Made by a program: the position numbers and the translations under genes. This document shows positions 8,554 through 17,570 of a stretch of 53,743 nucleotides of DNA, one piece after another. Each line of letters starts with the position of its first letter. Within the stretch, counting starts at the first letter, position 1. This stretch comes from JAICIG01 sp035532215 (GTDB taxonomy: Bacteria > Planctomycetota > Planctomycetia > Pirellulales > JAICIG01): assembly GCA_035532215.1 (NCBI GenBank), contig DATKRK010000439.1:1-53743 (forward strand). Reading direction: 5' to 3'. The notes under the pieces are model-generated. The model was given only the letters and a program-made list of their open reading frames with translations, had not been told where the DNA came from and made no database searches.

Positions 8554-10428
8554 ATGGCACGCTTGCTCGCACTCGAATGGGATCAGCACGAAGCCCGCGT
8601 GGTCGTGGCCTCGGCGCGCGGGGAGTCGATTTCGATCGAAGAGGCGTTCGCCGTGCCTCTGCCGCCGCGAGGCGAGGAGGAGACGGGCGACGCAGATCGC
8701 GACGTCGTTCGCGGCAGTGCGATCGGCGCGGCGCTGGCGGCGCGGCGTTTGGGCCGCGTGCAATGCCTGGCCGCGGTGGGTCGCGCCAACATCGAGTTGA
8801 AACAACTTACGCTGCCGCCGTCGCCCGACGACGAATTGCCGGACCTGGTGCGATTCCAGGCGCTGCGAGACTTCCATACGCTCGACGAAGATTGGCCGCT
8901 GGACTTCATTCCTTTGACGCGCGACCCCGCTCAGCCCCGCCAGGTGCTGGCTGCGGCGATCTCGCCGGAACTGGTCGAGCAAATTCGCGAGACGACGCGC
9001 AAGGCGGGCCTCGAGCCCGAGCGCTTGGTGCTGCGGCCGTGCGCAGCGGCTTCGTTGCTGCGGCGCGCCGAGATTCGCGATCCCGAGCACGTTCGGCTGC
9101 TGGTCGACCTGCTGGCGGGCGAGGCCGATTTAACGGTCTTGGTGGACGGTCAGGTCGTGTTTCTCCGCACGGCGCGGCTGCCGCGCGATCCGCTTTCGGC
9201 CGACGGCCCTCCTCCGCTGTTGAATGAAATTCGCCGCACGATCGCCGCGGCGCGGCATCAGTTGGGCGGCCGCATGGTCGAAGCGCTGCACCTGTGCGGC
9301 AGCGGCGCCGACCACGCGGCCCTGGCCGAACTGATTGAGCGCGAAATCGAGTTGCCCTGCCGGCTGTTCGATCCGTTCGCCGGCTTGAGCCTGAGCCAAG
9401 AACTGACGCTTTCGCCGCCCGCTCGCGCCGGCCGCTTCGCGCCGTTGGTCGGCATGCTGTTCGACGAGGCGCAGCACGCCGCCCCGGCCATCGATTTCCT
9501 CAATCCGCGGCGCCGGCCGGCGCCTCCCGACCAGCGCCGCAAGCTGGCCTTGGCCGGGGCCGTCGCGGCCGTCGTGCTGCTTGTCGCCGGCGGCTGGCTG
9601 TGGTCGGAATTGAGCCGCCGCGACGAGCAAATCGCCCAGCTCGCCCAGCAATCGAAAGAGGCCGACAAGCTGGTCGCCCGATACAAAGAGTTCGAGCTGG
9701 CGGCCAAGGAAATCGACGCCTGGGGGGCGGGCGATATTGATTGGCTCGACGAATTGCGCGAGCTTTCGGGCGATTTTCCGCGGGCCCGAGAGGTCTTGAT
9801 CACGCAGTTGCGGATGGGCCCTCGGAGCGCCGGCGCCCAAGATGCCGGCGGCGAAATCGCCTTGGAAGGCTACTTGCGCGAGGCCGCCAACGCCGATGAG
9901 TTCGAGGCCAGTCTCCGCGACGAGTCGCACCGCGTCGAAGGTCGGAACCTGTTGCAAGATTCATCGAAACCCGGCTACGGTTGGCGTTTTACCCTGGCGC
10001 TGGTCGTTACGCCGCAAGACGCCGAAACGTACCGCAAACACGACGCCGCACGGCCTCCGCGGCCGGCCGAACCCGAGCAGACGGCAGAGGAAGGCTTCGG
10101 CGGTCCGTTTGGCGGGCGCGGTTTCGGCACGCAAGGCCGCGGCGGTAGACGGGGCGGCGGCTTCGGCGGCGGTGGATTTGGCGGCGGTGGCTTCCGCGGC
10201 CGAGGCATGGGTTCCGCTCCGGGCGAGGGAGGCCCCGACGACCAAGGCGGCAACCGCCGCGGCGACTTCCGCCGCAGAGGCGGCGATCGAGGGCCGCCCG
10301 AGGGCCAACCCGACGACAACCCCCAGCCGCAAAGCCCATCGACCGAGGGCGCCGACAAGAGTTCGAACGAAAAGAATTCGAGCGAGTCGGGCGGCGCGCA
10401 AGGCAAGCAGGAGGGCCCGCAAGGGTAA
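8554..10428 (+). CDS. gspL: GspL-type assembly protein, PilM-PilN fusion with RG-rich tail
   Basis: Inner-membrane T2SS platform protein, 624 aa, recognised by position and architecture rather than strong identity. Residues 1 to about 310 resemble the actin-like cytoplasmic domain of GspL/PilM (MARLLALEWDQHEARVVVAS at the start). A single transmembrane helix lies at about 330-350 (LALAGAVAAVVLLVAGGWLW), followed by a short coiled coil and a periplasmic PilN-like domain to about 500. The last 110 residues are Gly/Arg-rich, then Asp/Ser/Gln-rich, which is unusual for GspL. The gene follows copy A of the 137-bp repeat, so it may need its own translation signal; no strong Shine-Dalgarno is visible. 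The gspM start lies 5 bp downstream. Confidence 0.8.
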   Translation: MARLLALEWDQHEARVVVASARGESISIEEAFAVPLPPRGEEETGDADRDVVRGSAIGAALAARRLGRVQCLAAVGRANIELKQLTLPPSPDDELPDLVRFQALRDFHTLDEDWPLDFIPLTRDPAQPRQVLAAAISPELVEQIRETTRKAGLEPERLVLRPCAAASLLRRAEIRDPEHVRLLVDLLAGEADLTVLVDGQVVFLRTARLPRDPLSADGPPPLLNEIRRTIAAARHQLGGRMVEALHLCGSGADHAALAELIEREIELPCRLFDPFAGLSLSQELTLSPPARAGRFAPLVGMLFDEAQHAAPAIDFLNPRRRPAPPDQRRKLALAGAVAAVVLLVAGGWLWSELSRRDEQIAQLAQQSKEADKLVARYKEFELAAKEIDAWGAGDIDWLDELRELSGDFPRAREVLITQLRMGPRSAGAQDAGGEIALEGYLREAANADEFEASLRDESHRVEGRNLLQDSSKPGYGWRFTLALVVTPQDAETYRKHDAARPPRPAEPEQTAEEGFGGPFGGRGFGTQGRGGRRGGGFGGGGFGGGGFRGRGMGSAPGEGGPDDQGGNRRGDFRRRGGDRGPPEGQPDDNPQPQSPSTEGADKSSNEKNSSESGGAQGKQEGPQG

Positions 10429-10433
10429 TCCGC

Positions 10434-11372
10434 GTGCAACAGCGAGAACGTTTGCTGCTGAAGATTACTTCCGTCGTGGCCTTGATCGCCGCGGCCCAGT
10501 TCGGCTTGATGTTCGTACAAGGCGCGTTCGAAGAGCGGCAAACCCGCGTGGACGCGCTCGAGCAGGAATTGGCCGACAAAGACGCGATCATCGCTCGCGG
10601 CAAGCGCGCCCAGCGGCGGCTGAAAGAGTGGGAGCGCCGCTCTCTGCCCGCCGATCTCGACCAGGCTCGCTCGCTGTATCAGAATTGGCTGGCCAATGCC
10701 GTCGAAAGGCTCCGTTTCGACAAGGCCGAGGTGACGTCGGGGCCGGCGATGCCGCGGCTGAATTTCTACAATCGGCTGCCGTTCACGGTCCGCGGCACGG
10801 GCAGCCTCGATCAAGTCGCCAGCTTGCTCTACGAGTTCTACAAGGCGGACCATCTGCACCAAATCCAGCGGTTGCAACTAACGCCCGTCAGCACGGGCTT
10901 CGGTCGGCCCAGTCCCTTCGCGACCGTCGGCGCGGGATTCGACCCGCGCGGTCCTTTGCAGTTCGATCTATCGTTGACGATCGAAGCCCTGGTGCTGCCC
11001 GGCGCCGATCGGCGCGATCAGCTCAACGATGCCGTCAGCGAGCGGCTGGCTTGGAAGGAACTGGACGAATATCGGATCCCGATCACTCAGCGCAACCTGT
11101 TCGCCCCCTACGCCGAACGGATCGACGAGGCGCGAGACGCGTACTTCACCGGGATCACTCGGGCCGAGGGTCGATTGCAAGCCTGGCTCAGCCTGCGCAG
11201 TTCGGGAAGGACGCTGAAGCTCAACGAGGGCGACAAGCTCGACGTCGGCAGCCTGCACGGCACGGTGGCCCGCATCCGCGAGCAGGCGATCGAAATCGAG
11301 TCGGACGGCAAGCGGCGCCGGGTCTCGCTGGGCAAGAGCCTGGCCGAAGGCCAAGAGCTGCCCGCTGGCTGA
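10434..11372 (+). CDS. gspM: GspM/PilO-type protein with C-terminal GspC/PilP-like domain
   Basis: Bitopic inner-membrane platform protein of 312 aa with a GTG start 5 bp after gspL. A transmembrane helix at about 9-30 is followed by a coiled coil (about 35-75) and a PilO/GspM-like ferredoxin fold to about 200 (FTVRGTGSLDQVASLLYEFY). From about 212 (ITQRNLFAPY) the sequence changes character. A short beta-rich module, LQAWLSLRSSGRTLKLNEGD followed by GTVARIREQAIEIES, resembles the homology region of GspC and the PilP periplasmic domain, which contact the secretin. No separate gspC gene is seen, so this fusion may fill that role. The domain call is by pattern only. Confidence 0.75.
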   Translation: MQQRERLLLKITSVVALIAAAQFGLMFVQGAFEERQTRVDALEQELADKDAIIARGKRAQRRLKEWERRSLPADLDQARSLYQNWLANAVERLRFDKAEVTSGPAMPRLNFYNRLPFTVRGTGSLDQVASLLYEFYKADHLHQIQRLQLTPVSTGFGRPSPFATVGAGFDPRGPLQFDLSLTIEALVLPGADRRDQLNDAVSERLAWKELDEYRIPITQRNLFAPYAERIDEARDAYFTGITRAEGRLQAWLSLRSSGRTLKLNEGDKLDVGSLHGTVARIREQAIEIESDGKRRRVSLGKSLAEGQELPAG

Positions 11373-11520
11373 TGGCGCCCTCAGCATCGCTTGGACAGGC
11401 AATGCGGCTTCAGCCTTGCTTGCCTAGTTTTCCCTGGCGCCTCGGGTTTGCAAAAAGCTGGGTCATCGGCGCTGAAATCAAACGGTTTTTCTGGAGATTT
11501 GCGTCGAGTTTGTCGATTAT

Positions 11521-11589
11521 GCCCACCGAATGAGGCGGCGTGCAGGGAGAATCCCTGCTTTCCCAGGGGGGGAAACCTGGGTGACGGGC
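11521..11589 (+). promoter_or_regulatory. Candidate structured leader upstream of gspD
   Basis: Two perfect 6-bp hairpins sit side by side: GCAGGG/CCCTGC (11542-11558) and CCCAGG/CCTGGG (11562-11581). The flanking GCCC (11521-11524) can pair with GGGC (11586-11589), closing a three-way junction that ends 7 nt before the gspD GTG start. No strong Shine-Dalgarno is visible in the same space, so folding may control gspD translation. It matches no riboswitch class that I recognise. The rest of the 224-bp gap (11373-11520) shows nothing clear. Confidence 0.5.
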
Positions 11590-11596
11590 AAAAATC

Positions 11597-14500
11597 GTGA
11601 AATTCGAAGTCGCGGTTGGTCGCCGGCAAAGAGCGACGACATGGCTCGCCGGCGCTCTCGTGTCGTCGGCGTGCCTGTTCGTGTTTTCCCACGCCGCTGC
11701 TTGCGGCGAGGAAGAACAAGGCGAATTCAGGGCCTACGCCTTGCGTCGCGCTCAGGCCGACGCCGTCGAGCCTGTTTTACAGCAGGCGCTTTCGGCGCTG
11801 AACGAAGACGCTGAAGTGGCCGTCGACGCCCGCGGCAATCGCCTGTTGGTGCGAGGCTCTGCCGAAGCGCAACGGCTGGCTCAAGAGCTGATCCGTTCCT
11901 TGGATCGAGCGAACAAGGCTGCGCCGGCGGGCAAGCCGGTTTTGAGGACATACGCCTACGTCGGCCCCAACCCGCAAGCGATCGCCGCCGAGATTCAAGC
12001 CAAGTATGATCCCCATCGCGGCGTCCGCGTGGCGGCCGATGTTCGCACCGGCCAACTGCTGGTCGTTGCGCCGGCAGAGTTGCAGCCGGAAATCGCCAAA
12101 CTGCTCGCTGCACAGAACAAGCGGGCTCAATCGTCGCCCAACGGGACCGAGGAAATCCGGGCGGCGGCCCCGCCGCGCACGCCGGTCGCCATGGCGGCGC
12201 CAACCGCCGTCCGTCTCTCGCACGCGGCGCCCCGCGAGATCGAGCAAAAACTGCGAGAGCTGTGGCAAGGCCGGCTGGCGCCCGTCGCCCAAACCGACCC
12301 GGACGCGGCGACCTTGGTCGTGCCCTTTGCCGGTCAGCTCGCCCTGGAGGTGCAAATCGACCGCCGCACGCGCGAGGTCGCGGTGCGCGGACCTGCGACC
12401 GCCGTCGCTTCCTGCCTGAAGCTGCTCGAAACGCTCGACCAAGGCGAAACGTCGCCCGAGCGCGAGTCGAAAATCGTACCGATTCACGCTGCGTCGGCAA
12501 GCTACGTCCAGCGGGCGCTGAGCGCCGTCGACGGGCGCGGCGGGCCGCGAGCCGCCGCGGTGGCCAAGGGATCGAGAGGCGCACTTCAATTGGCCGCGCG
12601 GATGTTCCAGTCTCGCGAGCAAGCGCCCGAGGCCGACCAGGCCGGGCAAAACGCTCCCGACGATCAAGCCGCCCCGCAACGAGCGGCTCCGCCGGCGATG
12701 GCGGACGCCGACGAAGCCGAACCCGCTGACGACGAGGACGGCGCGCTGGTCGGCCCGGTCGAGATCGAACAGCTTCCCGGGTTGGACGCGATCATCGTGC
12801 GGGGCAGCCATCGCGACGTGGAGCGAGTGATGCAAATCATCGAAGATATCGAGCGGTTGAGCGCCGAAGCGGAGCCGACCATCGAGATTTATTACCTGAA
12901 GAACGTCGCCAGCACGGCCATGGCCGAGATCATCGGGCCGATGTACGGCACGCACTTCGCGCCGCACCAGGGCGCCGTGTCGATCACGGCGCTGGTCAAG
13001 CCCAACGCCTTGCTGTTGATCGGGCGAGAGGGGAGCATCAAGAGCGCCTTGGATCTGATCTCGCGGCTCGATTTGCCAGGCGACCCGGCGAACCAATTCC
13101 GGGTCTTTCGCCTGAAACATGCGACGGCCTCCGTGGCCAGCGGCATGGTGACGCAGTTCTTCGCCAATCGCGCGGGGTTGGCCGGGTCCGCGACCGTGAC
13201 CCCCGACGCGCGCTCGAATTCGCTGATTATCCAAGCCAGCCCGCGCGATCTGGTTGAAATCTCGCAGTTGATCCGGCGGATCGACACGCCGACCAGCGCG
13301 GCCGTGAATGAAATGCGCATCTTCCCCTTGCGGAATTCGCTGGCCGAAGAGCTGGCGCCGATTCTGCAAGCTGCGGTGGCGGGCGAGAGCGGTCCGCAGG
13401 GAGGAGCGGCGCGGGCGGCGCCAACGACGCAAGGACCGGGCGGGCAGGGCGGCGGACGCGGGCAGCCGCCGCCGGGCGCCCCCGTGCCGGCGAGCGCGCC
13501 GACGACGGCCCCCGGCGAAGGCGCCGCCGCGACGACTCGGCAGGCCAAATCGTTGATGCTCCGTCTGATGACCATCGACGACGAAGGCCAACGACAAATC
13601 AGCTCGGGCATTCTCAGCGACGTGCGGATCACGGCGAATCCGCGTTCCAACTCGCTGATCGTCTCGGCCCCGGCCGAAAACATGGAATTGCTGGCCGCCT
13701 TGATTTACGAGCTCGACCGGGGCGGCATGCAGGCGCCGGCGCAAATCAAGGTGTTTACGATCGTCAACGGCGACGCCACGGCCATGACCGACTTGTTGGA
13801 AGAGCTCTTCGGCCAGGCGGTCGCGACCGGCGGCGGAGGGGGCGGCGGCCAAGGCCGAGGCGGGTTCGGCGGCCCAGCGCAACAAGGCATGGCGCCCAGC
13901 AACGAGGAAGGCCCGCCCTTGCCGCTGCACTTCTCGGTCGATTCGCGGACCAACAGCATCATCGTCGCCGGCTCGGCCGCCGACCTGGCGGTGGTCGAGG
14001 CGATCTTGTTGCGCCTGGACGAGAGCAAGACGCGCCAGCGCCAGAGCACCGTCTACCGCCTGCGGAACTCGCCGGCCATCGACGTGGCGCTGGCGATCAA
14101 CGAATTCTTGCGCACCGAGCGGCAGTTCCAACAGACGACGCCGGGGTTGCTCAGCCCGTTCGAGCAAATCGAACGCGAAGTGGTCGTGGTGCCGGAAATC
14201 GTCAGCAACAGCCTGATCGTCAGCGCCACGCCGCGGTTCTACGACGAGGTCGAGCGGATCGTCAAAGAACTCGACACGCGCCCGCCGATGGTCATGATCC
14301 AGGTGTTGATCGCCCAGGTCTCGCTGCAAGGCACCGACGAATTCGGCATCGAGGTGGGCTTGCAGAATTCGGTGCTCTTCGACCGCAGCCTGTTGGGCAG
14401 CCTGGCGACGATCACCCAATCGACGCAACAAGCGGTGCCCGGCGGCGGGACGATCACCGCCACCAATACGCCCGTCGTCGCCGCCACGCTCACGCCCGGC

Positions 14501-15769
14501 TACGATTTCAACAACTCCGGCCTGTCGGCCACCGGCGCGCCGGCCGGCATTACTCTGCCCAACAGCGGCGCCACCAGCTCGCTGGCCACGGCGAGCCAGG
14601 TCGGCGCGCAAGGCTTGTCGAATTTCGGCCTGGGACGGATCAACAACGAACTGGGCTACGGCGGTCTGGTGCTCTCGGCTTCCAGCGACGCGATCAACGT
14701 GCTGCTGCGGGCCTTGCGCGAACGACGCCGGCTGGAAGTGCTCAGCCGCCCGCAGGTGATGACGCTCGACAATCAACCGGCCTATATCCAAGTCGGCCAG
14801 GCGGTGCCGCTGTTGAGCAGTTCGTCGGTGGGGCTGGCGGGCACGATCGCCGGCGTCAATTACCGCAACGTCGGCCTGATCGTGGCGGTCACGCCGCGGA
14901 TCAGTCCCGACGGCATGGTGGTCATGGAAATCGACGCCGAAAAATCCCAGATCGGTCCGGCCAGCGAAGGCATCCAGGTCGGCGTTACGCAAAACGGCGC
15001 CCCCATCCGCCAACCGCGGATCGACATCACCCAGGCGCAAACGACGATCAGCGCCATGGATGGTCAAACGGTGGTCTTCGGCGGCATGCTCGCATCGAGC
15101 AATCAATTGATTCAACGCCGGGTGCCGGGGTTGTCGCAAATTCCGCTCCTGGGCCGCTTGTTCCGCTACGATTTCACGCAGACCGCGCGCAACGAATTGC
15201 TGATCGTCATGACCCCGCGCATCGTCCGCAGCGCCATGGACGCCGATGACGTCAAGCAGCTCGAAGCCACGCGGATGAGTTGGTGCCTGGCCGATATTCA
15301 AAAAATCCACGGCGACGCGGGCTTGCGCGGTCGCGGCGACGTTTGGACCGACGATGAAACGATCACGATTTATCCCGACGACGATCCGGCCGGCGTGAAG
15401 CCTCAAGGGGGCGAGCTCGTTCCTGCTCCGCAACCCAACGCCCCGGCGATGCCGCCGGGCGACTCGGCGCGCCGCGCCGCGTCTGACGGCGCTCGCCGCA
15501 TGGCCGCCGTGCCTGCCGATCGCCAGGAGCGTCAGCCGGCCGTGCAGTCGGTTGCCCCGCGGCCCGCCGAGCGCGCCCCGGCCGGCGAACTGCGTTTGCG
15601 CCCGGCCGCTCAGCATGCGCCGCCCCCTGGCATGCGAAACCAGGTCGTTCCCGCCGATTACCGGGCGACGCCGCCGCAAGCGTACGGTCCGCGAAACGCT
15701 CCGCCCCAAGGTTATGTGGAACGCGTCATCTACGATGCGCCGACCGATCGGCAGCGCTACCGTCGTTGA
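11597..15769 (+). CDS. gspD: Type II secretion outer-membrane secretin GspD, greatly enlarged
   Basis: Outer-membrane secretin channel of 1390 aa; typical GspD proteins are 650-750 aa. A signal peptide ends near residue 38 (SACLFVFSHAAAC). The N-terminal half is a chain of at least six secretin N-type modules, seen by their recurring VFRLKHA-, IFPLRNS- and VYRLRNS-like strands and R-x-NSLIV/NSIIV segments. They are split by Pro/Gly-rich linkers near 605-645 and 750-775. The secretin barrel domain starts at about 898 (MVMIQVLIAQVSLQGTDEFG) and ends with VPGLSQIPLLGRLFRYDFTQ near 1176-1195 and LLIVMTPRIVRS. A Pro/Ala/Arg-rich tail follows from about 1270. The start is a GTG; no closer in-frame alternative exists. 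Confidence 0.92.
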   Translation: MKFEVAVGRRQRATTWLAGALVSSACLFVFSHAAACGEEEQGEFRAYALRRAQADAVEPVLQQALSALNEDAEVAVDARGNRLLVRGSAEAQRLAQELIRSLDRANKAAPAGKPVLRTYAYVGPNPQAIAAEIQAKYDPHRGVRVAADVRTGQLLVVAPAELQPEIAKLLAAQNKRAQSSPNGTEEIRAAAPPRTPVAMAAPTAVRLSHAAPREIEQKLRELWQGRLAPVAQTDPDAATLVVPFAGQLALEVQIDRRTREVAVRGPATAVASCLKLLETLDQGETSPERESKIVPIHAASASYVQRALSAVDGRGGPRAAAVAKGSRGALQLAARMFQSREQAPEADQAGQNAPDDQAAPQRAAPPAMADADEAEPADDEDGALVGPVEIEQLPGLDAIIVRGSHRDVERVMQIIEDIERLSAEAEPTIEIYYLKNVASTAMAEIIGPMYGTHFAPHQGAVSITALVKPNALLLIGREGSIKSALDLISRLDLPGDPANQFRVFRLKHATASVASGMVTQFFANRAGLAGSATVTPDARSNSLIIQASPRDLVEISQLIRRIDTPTSAAVNEMRIFPLRNSLAEELAPILQAAVAGESGPQGGAARAAPTTQGPGGQGGGRGQPPPGAPVPASAPTTAPGEGAAATTRQAKSLMLRLMTIDDEGQRQISSGILSDVRITANPRSNSLIVSAPAENMELLAALIYELDRGGMQAPAQIKVFTIVNGDATAMTDLLEELFGQAVATGGGGGGGQGRGGFGGPAQQGMAPSNEEGPPLPLHFSVDSRTNSIIVAGSAADLAVVEAILLRLDESKTRQRQSTVYRLRNSPAIDVALAINEFLRTERQFQQTTPGLLSPFEQIEREVVVVPEIVSNSLIVSATPRFYDEVERIVKELDTRPPMVMIQVLIAQVSLQGTDEFGIEVGLQNSVLFDRSLLGSLATITQSTQQAVPGGGTITATNTPVVAATLTPGYDFNNSGLSATGAPAGITLPNSGATSSLATASQVGAQGLSNFGLGRINNELGYGGLVLSASSDAINVLLRALRERRRLEVLSRPQVMTLDNQPAYIQVGQAVPLLSSSSVGLAGTIAGVNYRNVGLIVAVTPRISPDGMVVMEIDAEKSQIGPASEGIQVGVTQNGAPIRQPRIDITQAQTTISAMDGQTVVFGGMLASSNQLIQRRVPGLSQIPLLGRLFRYDFTQTARNELLIVMTPRIVRSAMDADDVKQLEATRMSWCLADIQKIHGDAGLRGRGDVWTDDETITIYPDDDPAGVKPQGGELVPAPQPNAPAMPPGDSARRAASDGARRMAAVPADRQERQPAVQSVAPRPAERAPAGELRLRPAAQHAPPPGMRNQVVPADYRATPPQAYGPRNAPPQGYVERVIYDAPTDRQRYRR

Positions 15770-15883
15770 AACCAAGTCCAGAAGTTATTTCGTAGTTTCA
15801 TTTCGTTGTTGGCGCCGCCGCCTTGGGATGTCGCCGGGAAGCTGTCCCTCGGCCGCGGATCGATCAAAGTCACCGAGCCGACC

Positions 15884-17026
15884 ATGACTGATTGCACCGT
15901 TCGAACATTGATTCCCGGCCTGCGTGCGGCAGCCTTGCTGCTGGCGCTGTCGTTCGTTCCTGGCTGCTCCGAATTCAATCTACGAGACAAGTGGTCGCAG
16001 TTGACGGGCGAGACAGGCGAGTTCCGGCGTCCGATGCGCGTGGTGGCGATCTGGTCCGACACCGTGTTGACGAACCCCGCCACGGTTCCCATTCGGGGTT
16101 TCGGCGCGCGGCTGATGTTCTACGAAGGCGACAAGGACGCGCCGATCAAAGTCTCGGGCACGCTCACCGTCTACGCTTTCGACGAAGCCGGCCGCGCGAA
16201 GACCGATGCGAGGCCCGATCGCAAGTATGTGTTCACGGCCGATCAGTTGGAAAAGCATTACAGCAAATCGGAATTAGGCCATTCCTATAGCGTCTGGGTT
16301 CCCTGGGATCCGGTCGGCGGCGAGTCGAAAGAAATCAGCTTGATTGTCCGCTTCGTGCCCGCCGCGGGCGGGGTCGTGATCAGCGAGCAGGTCAAGCAAT
16401 TCTTGCCTGGGACGATGCCAGCCGCCGCAGGTAACGGCAGATACGCAGCCAACGCGGGCGGCCCGCCTAATTCCCAGAACGTCCGCGTCGCGCCGGTGCA
16501 ACTCGTCCAACATCAGCAAATCGTCGAGAACCAGGACGGCCGATTTGCCGAACAGCAACAACCGCCGACGACTGGGGAGCCGCAACGGATGACCACAACG
16601 ACGATCGCCATCCCCTTCGGCCACGGCGGCCGCACGCCCACCGCCTTGCTGCGGCCGCGGCCGACGCTGCCGTCCCAGCCCGGTTTCGCGGACCAATGGC
16701 AGATGCAGAATCGCTCCGCCGACGCCGCTACGGCGACTTCCCTTCCGCAGCAGGGAGCTGCGGCGGGTCAGGCAGGTTCTCTGCCGGCGGGAGCGCCGAC
16801 GACGGCTTCGTTGGCCCAGCGGTCTCCGACTCCGGCGGGGAAGTCGTGGATAACTCATTACGCACAAAAGAGATCCCGGGCTCTAGGAGAGCCAATTGCT
16901 CCGCTACTGCGCGATCGTGGTCCGTTGCGACCGAGCCCCGCAATACGGCCGTCCGCCCCTGCAACCGGATCTCTACCGCTGATGCCTCCAGGACTCGGCC
17001 CATCCGCTGCTCCAAATCCCCAGTGA
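15884..17026 (+). CDS. Putative lipoprotein at the end of the T2SS operon
   Basis: A 380-aa protein of unknown function. The N-terminus has a hydrophobic segment ending in a lipobox-like LALSFVPGC, so it is probably a lipoprotein with Cys near residue 28. The region of about 45-180 looks globular and well folded (RPMRVVAIWSDTVLTNPATV, then RGFGARLMFYEGD, then GHSYSVWVPWDP). From about 190 it becomes Gln/Pro/Ala-rich. I chose the ATG at 15884; the upstream in-frame start at 15806 would put 26 extra residues before the signal. It follows gspD by about 115 bp, so a role beside the secretin, for example as a pilotin-like partner, is possible but not shown. Its last 299 bp are antisense to the BON-protein gene. 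Confidence 0.75.
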   Translation: MTDCTVRTLIPGLRAAALLLALSFVPGCSEFNLRDKWSQLTGETGEFRRPMRVVAIWSDTVLTNPATVPIRGFGARLMFYEGDKDAPIKVSGTLTVYAFDEAGRAKTDARPDRKYVFTADQLEKHYSKSELGHSYSVWVPWDPVGGESKEISLIVRFVPAAGGVVISEQVKQFLPGTMPAAAGNGRYAANAGGPPNSQNVRVAPVQLVQHQQIVENQDGRFAEQQQPPTTGEPQRMTTTTIAIPFGHGGRTPTALLRPRPTLPSQPGFADQWQMQNRSADAATATSLPQQGAAAGQAGSLPAGAPTTASLAQRSPTPAGKSWITHYAQKRSRALGEPIAPLLRDRGPLRPSPAIRPSAPATGSLPLMPPGLGPSAAPNPQ

Positions 17027-17570
17027 TCCGGCCGATCACGCTTTTCGGAAGCTCGAAGCCAACCCCGACGCTGCCGGCCCTGAGCGGAGCGGCATTGCCC
17101 GCGCCGCTCCTCGAGCGGCGGATGGGCTGGCTCGTCTGTGGCCGTTGGCCTTGTGCGCTCGAGGAAAAGCTGCTGAAGCTGCCTGAAGAGGGGCTTTGCC
17201 GTGCCGAACGATACTGCCCGCTGGTGGCATATTGTCCGCCGCCGCCACCGCCGCGCCCGTTTTGACTGCTGCCCATCAGGCCGCGATAGCGCTGCTGAAA
17301 CGGCTGGCTTAGCGTACGCGCGCCGAACATGCTTTGCACCTGTCGAGACGTGATCAAGGGCAAAGGCTGGGCCTGATTCACGTTGGCGCCTAGCGACTGC
17401 GTCGAGGCGCCGGGAGTGCGTTGCCCTCCTGCTCCGCCCCCGCCGCCGCCTCCTCCTCCGCCAAAACCACCCCCGCCCCCTCCGCCGCCAAAGCCCTGGG
17501 CCAGAACTGCACTGCCGCTGAGGCTTAACGTAACGCCAACCAGAGTTGCAAGAAGAGAATGCTTGGACAT
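16728..17570 (-). CDS. Exported Gly-rich BON-domain protein
   Basis: A 280-aa exported protein. The signal peptide MSKHSLLATLVGVTLSLSGS ends at AVLAQ, followed by a near-pure Gly run interrupted by Phe, then a Ser/Gln-rich spacer. Residues of about 180-250 form a BON domain: alternating helix and strands with IRLQGRTAVLRGSVATDHDR and a final EPGISFVRNELS. BON domains are thought to bind membranes or phospholipids. A Pro/Ser tail ends the protein. The ATG at 17570 precedes a clear signal peptide, so I reject the longer start at 17645. The 3' part, including most of the BON domain, overlaps the lipoprotein gene on the other strand. Confidence 0.8.
   Translation of the reverse strand: MSKHSLLATLVGVTLSLSGSAVLAQGFGGGGGGGGFGGGGGGGGGGAGGQRTPGASTQSLGANVNQAQPLPLITSRQVQSMFGARTLSQPFQQRYRGLMGSSQNGRGGGGGGQYATSGQYRSARQSPSSGSFSSFSSSAQGQRPQTSQPIRRSRSGAGNAAPLRAGSVGVGFELPKSVIGRITGDLEQRMGRVLEASAVEIRLQGRTAVLRGSVATDHDRAVAEQLALLEPGISFVRNELSTTSPPESETAGPTKPSSALPPAENLPDPPQLPAAEGKSP

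Noticed and set aside
9842..11533. A 563-codon plus-strand frame overlapping gspL and gspM
   Set aside because: Out-of-frame shadow, very rich in Arg and Ala, spanning two well-supported genes.
11777..15775. A 1332-codon open frame on the minus strand opposite gspD
   Set aside because: It is the antisense shadow of gspD caused by strong GC bias at third positions. The translation is Arg/His/Gln/Asp-rich without signal peptide or domains, while gspD on the other strand is unmistakable.
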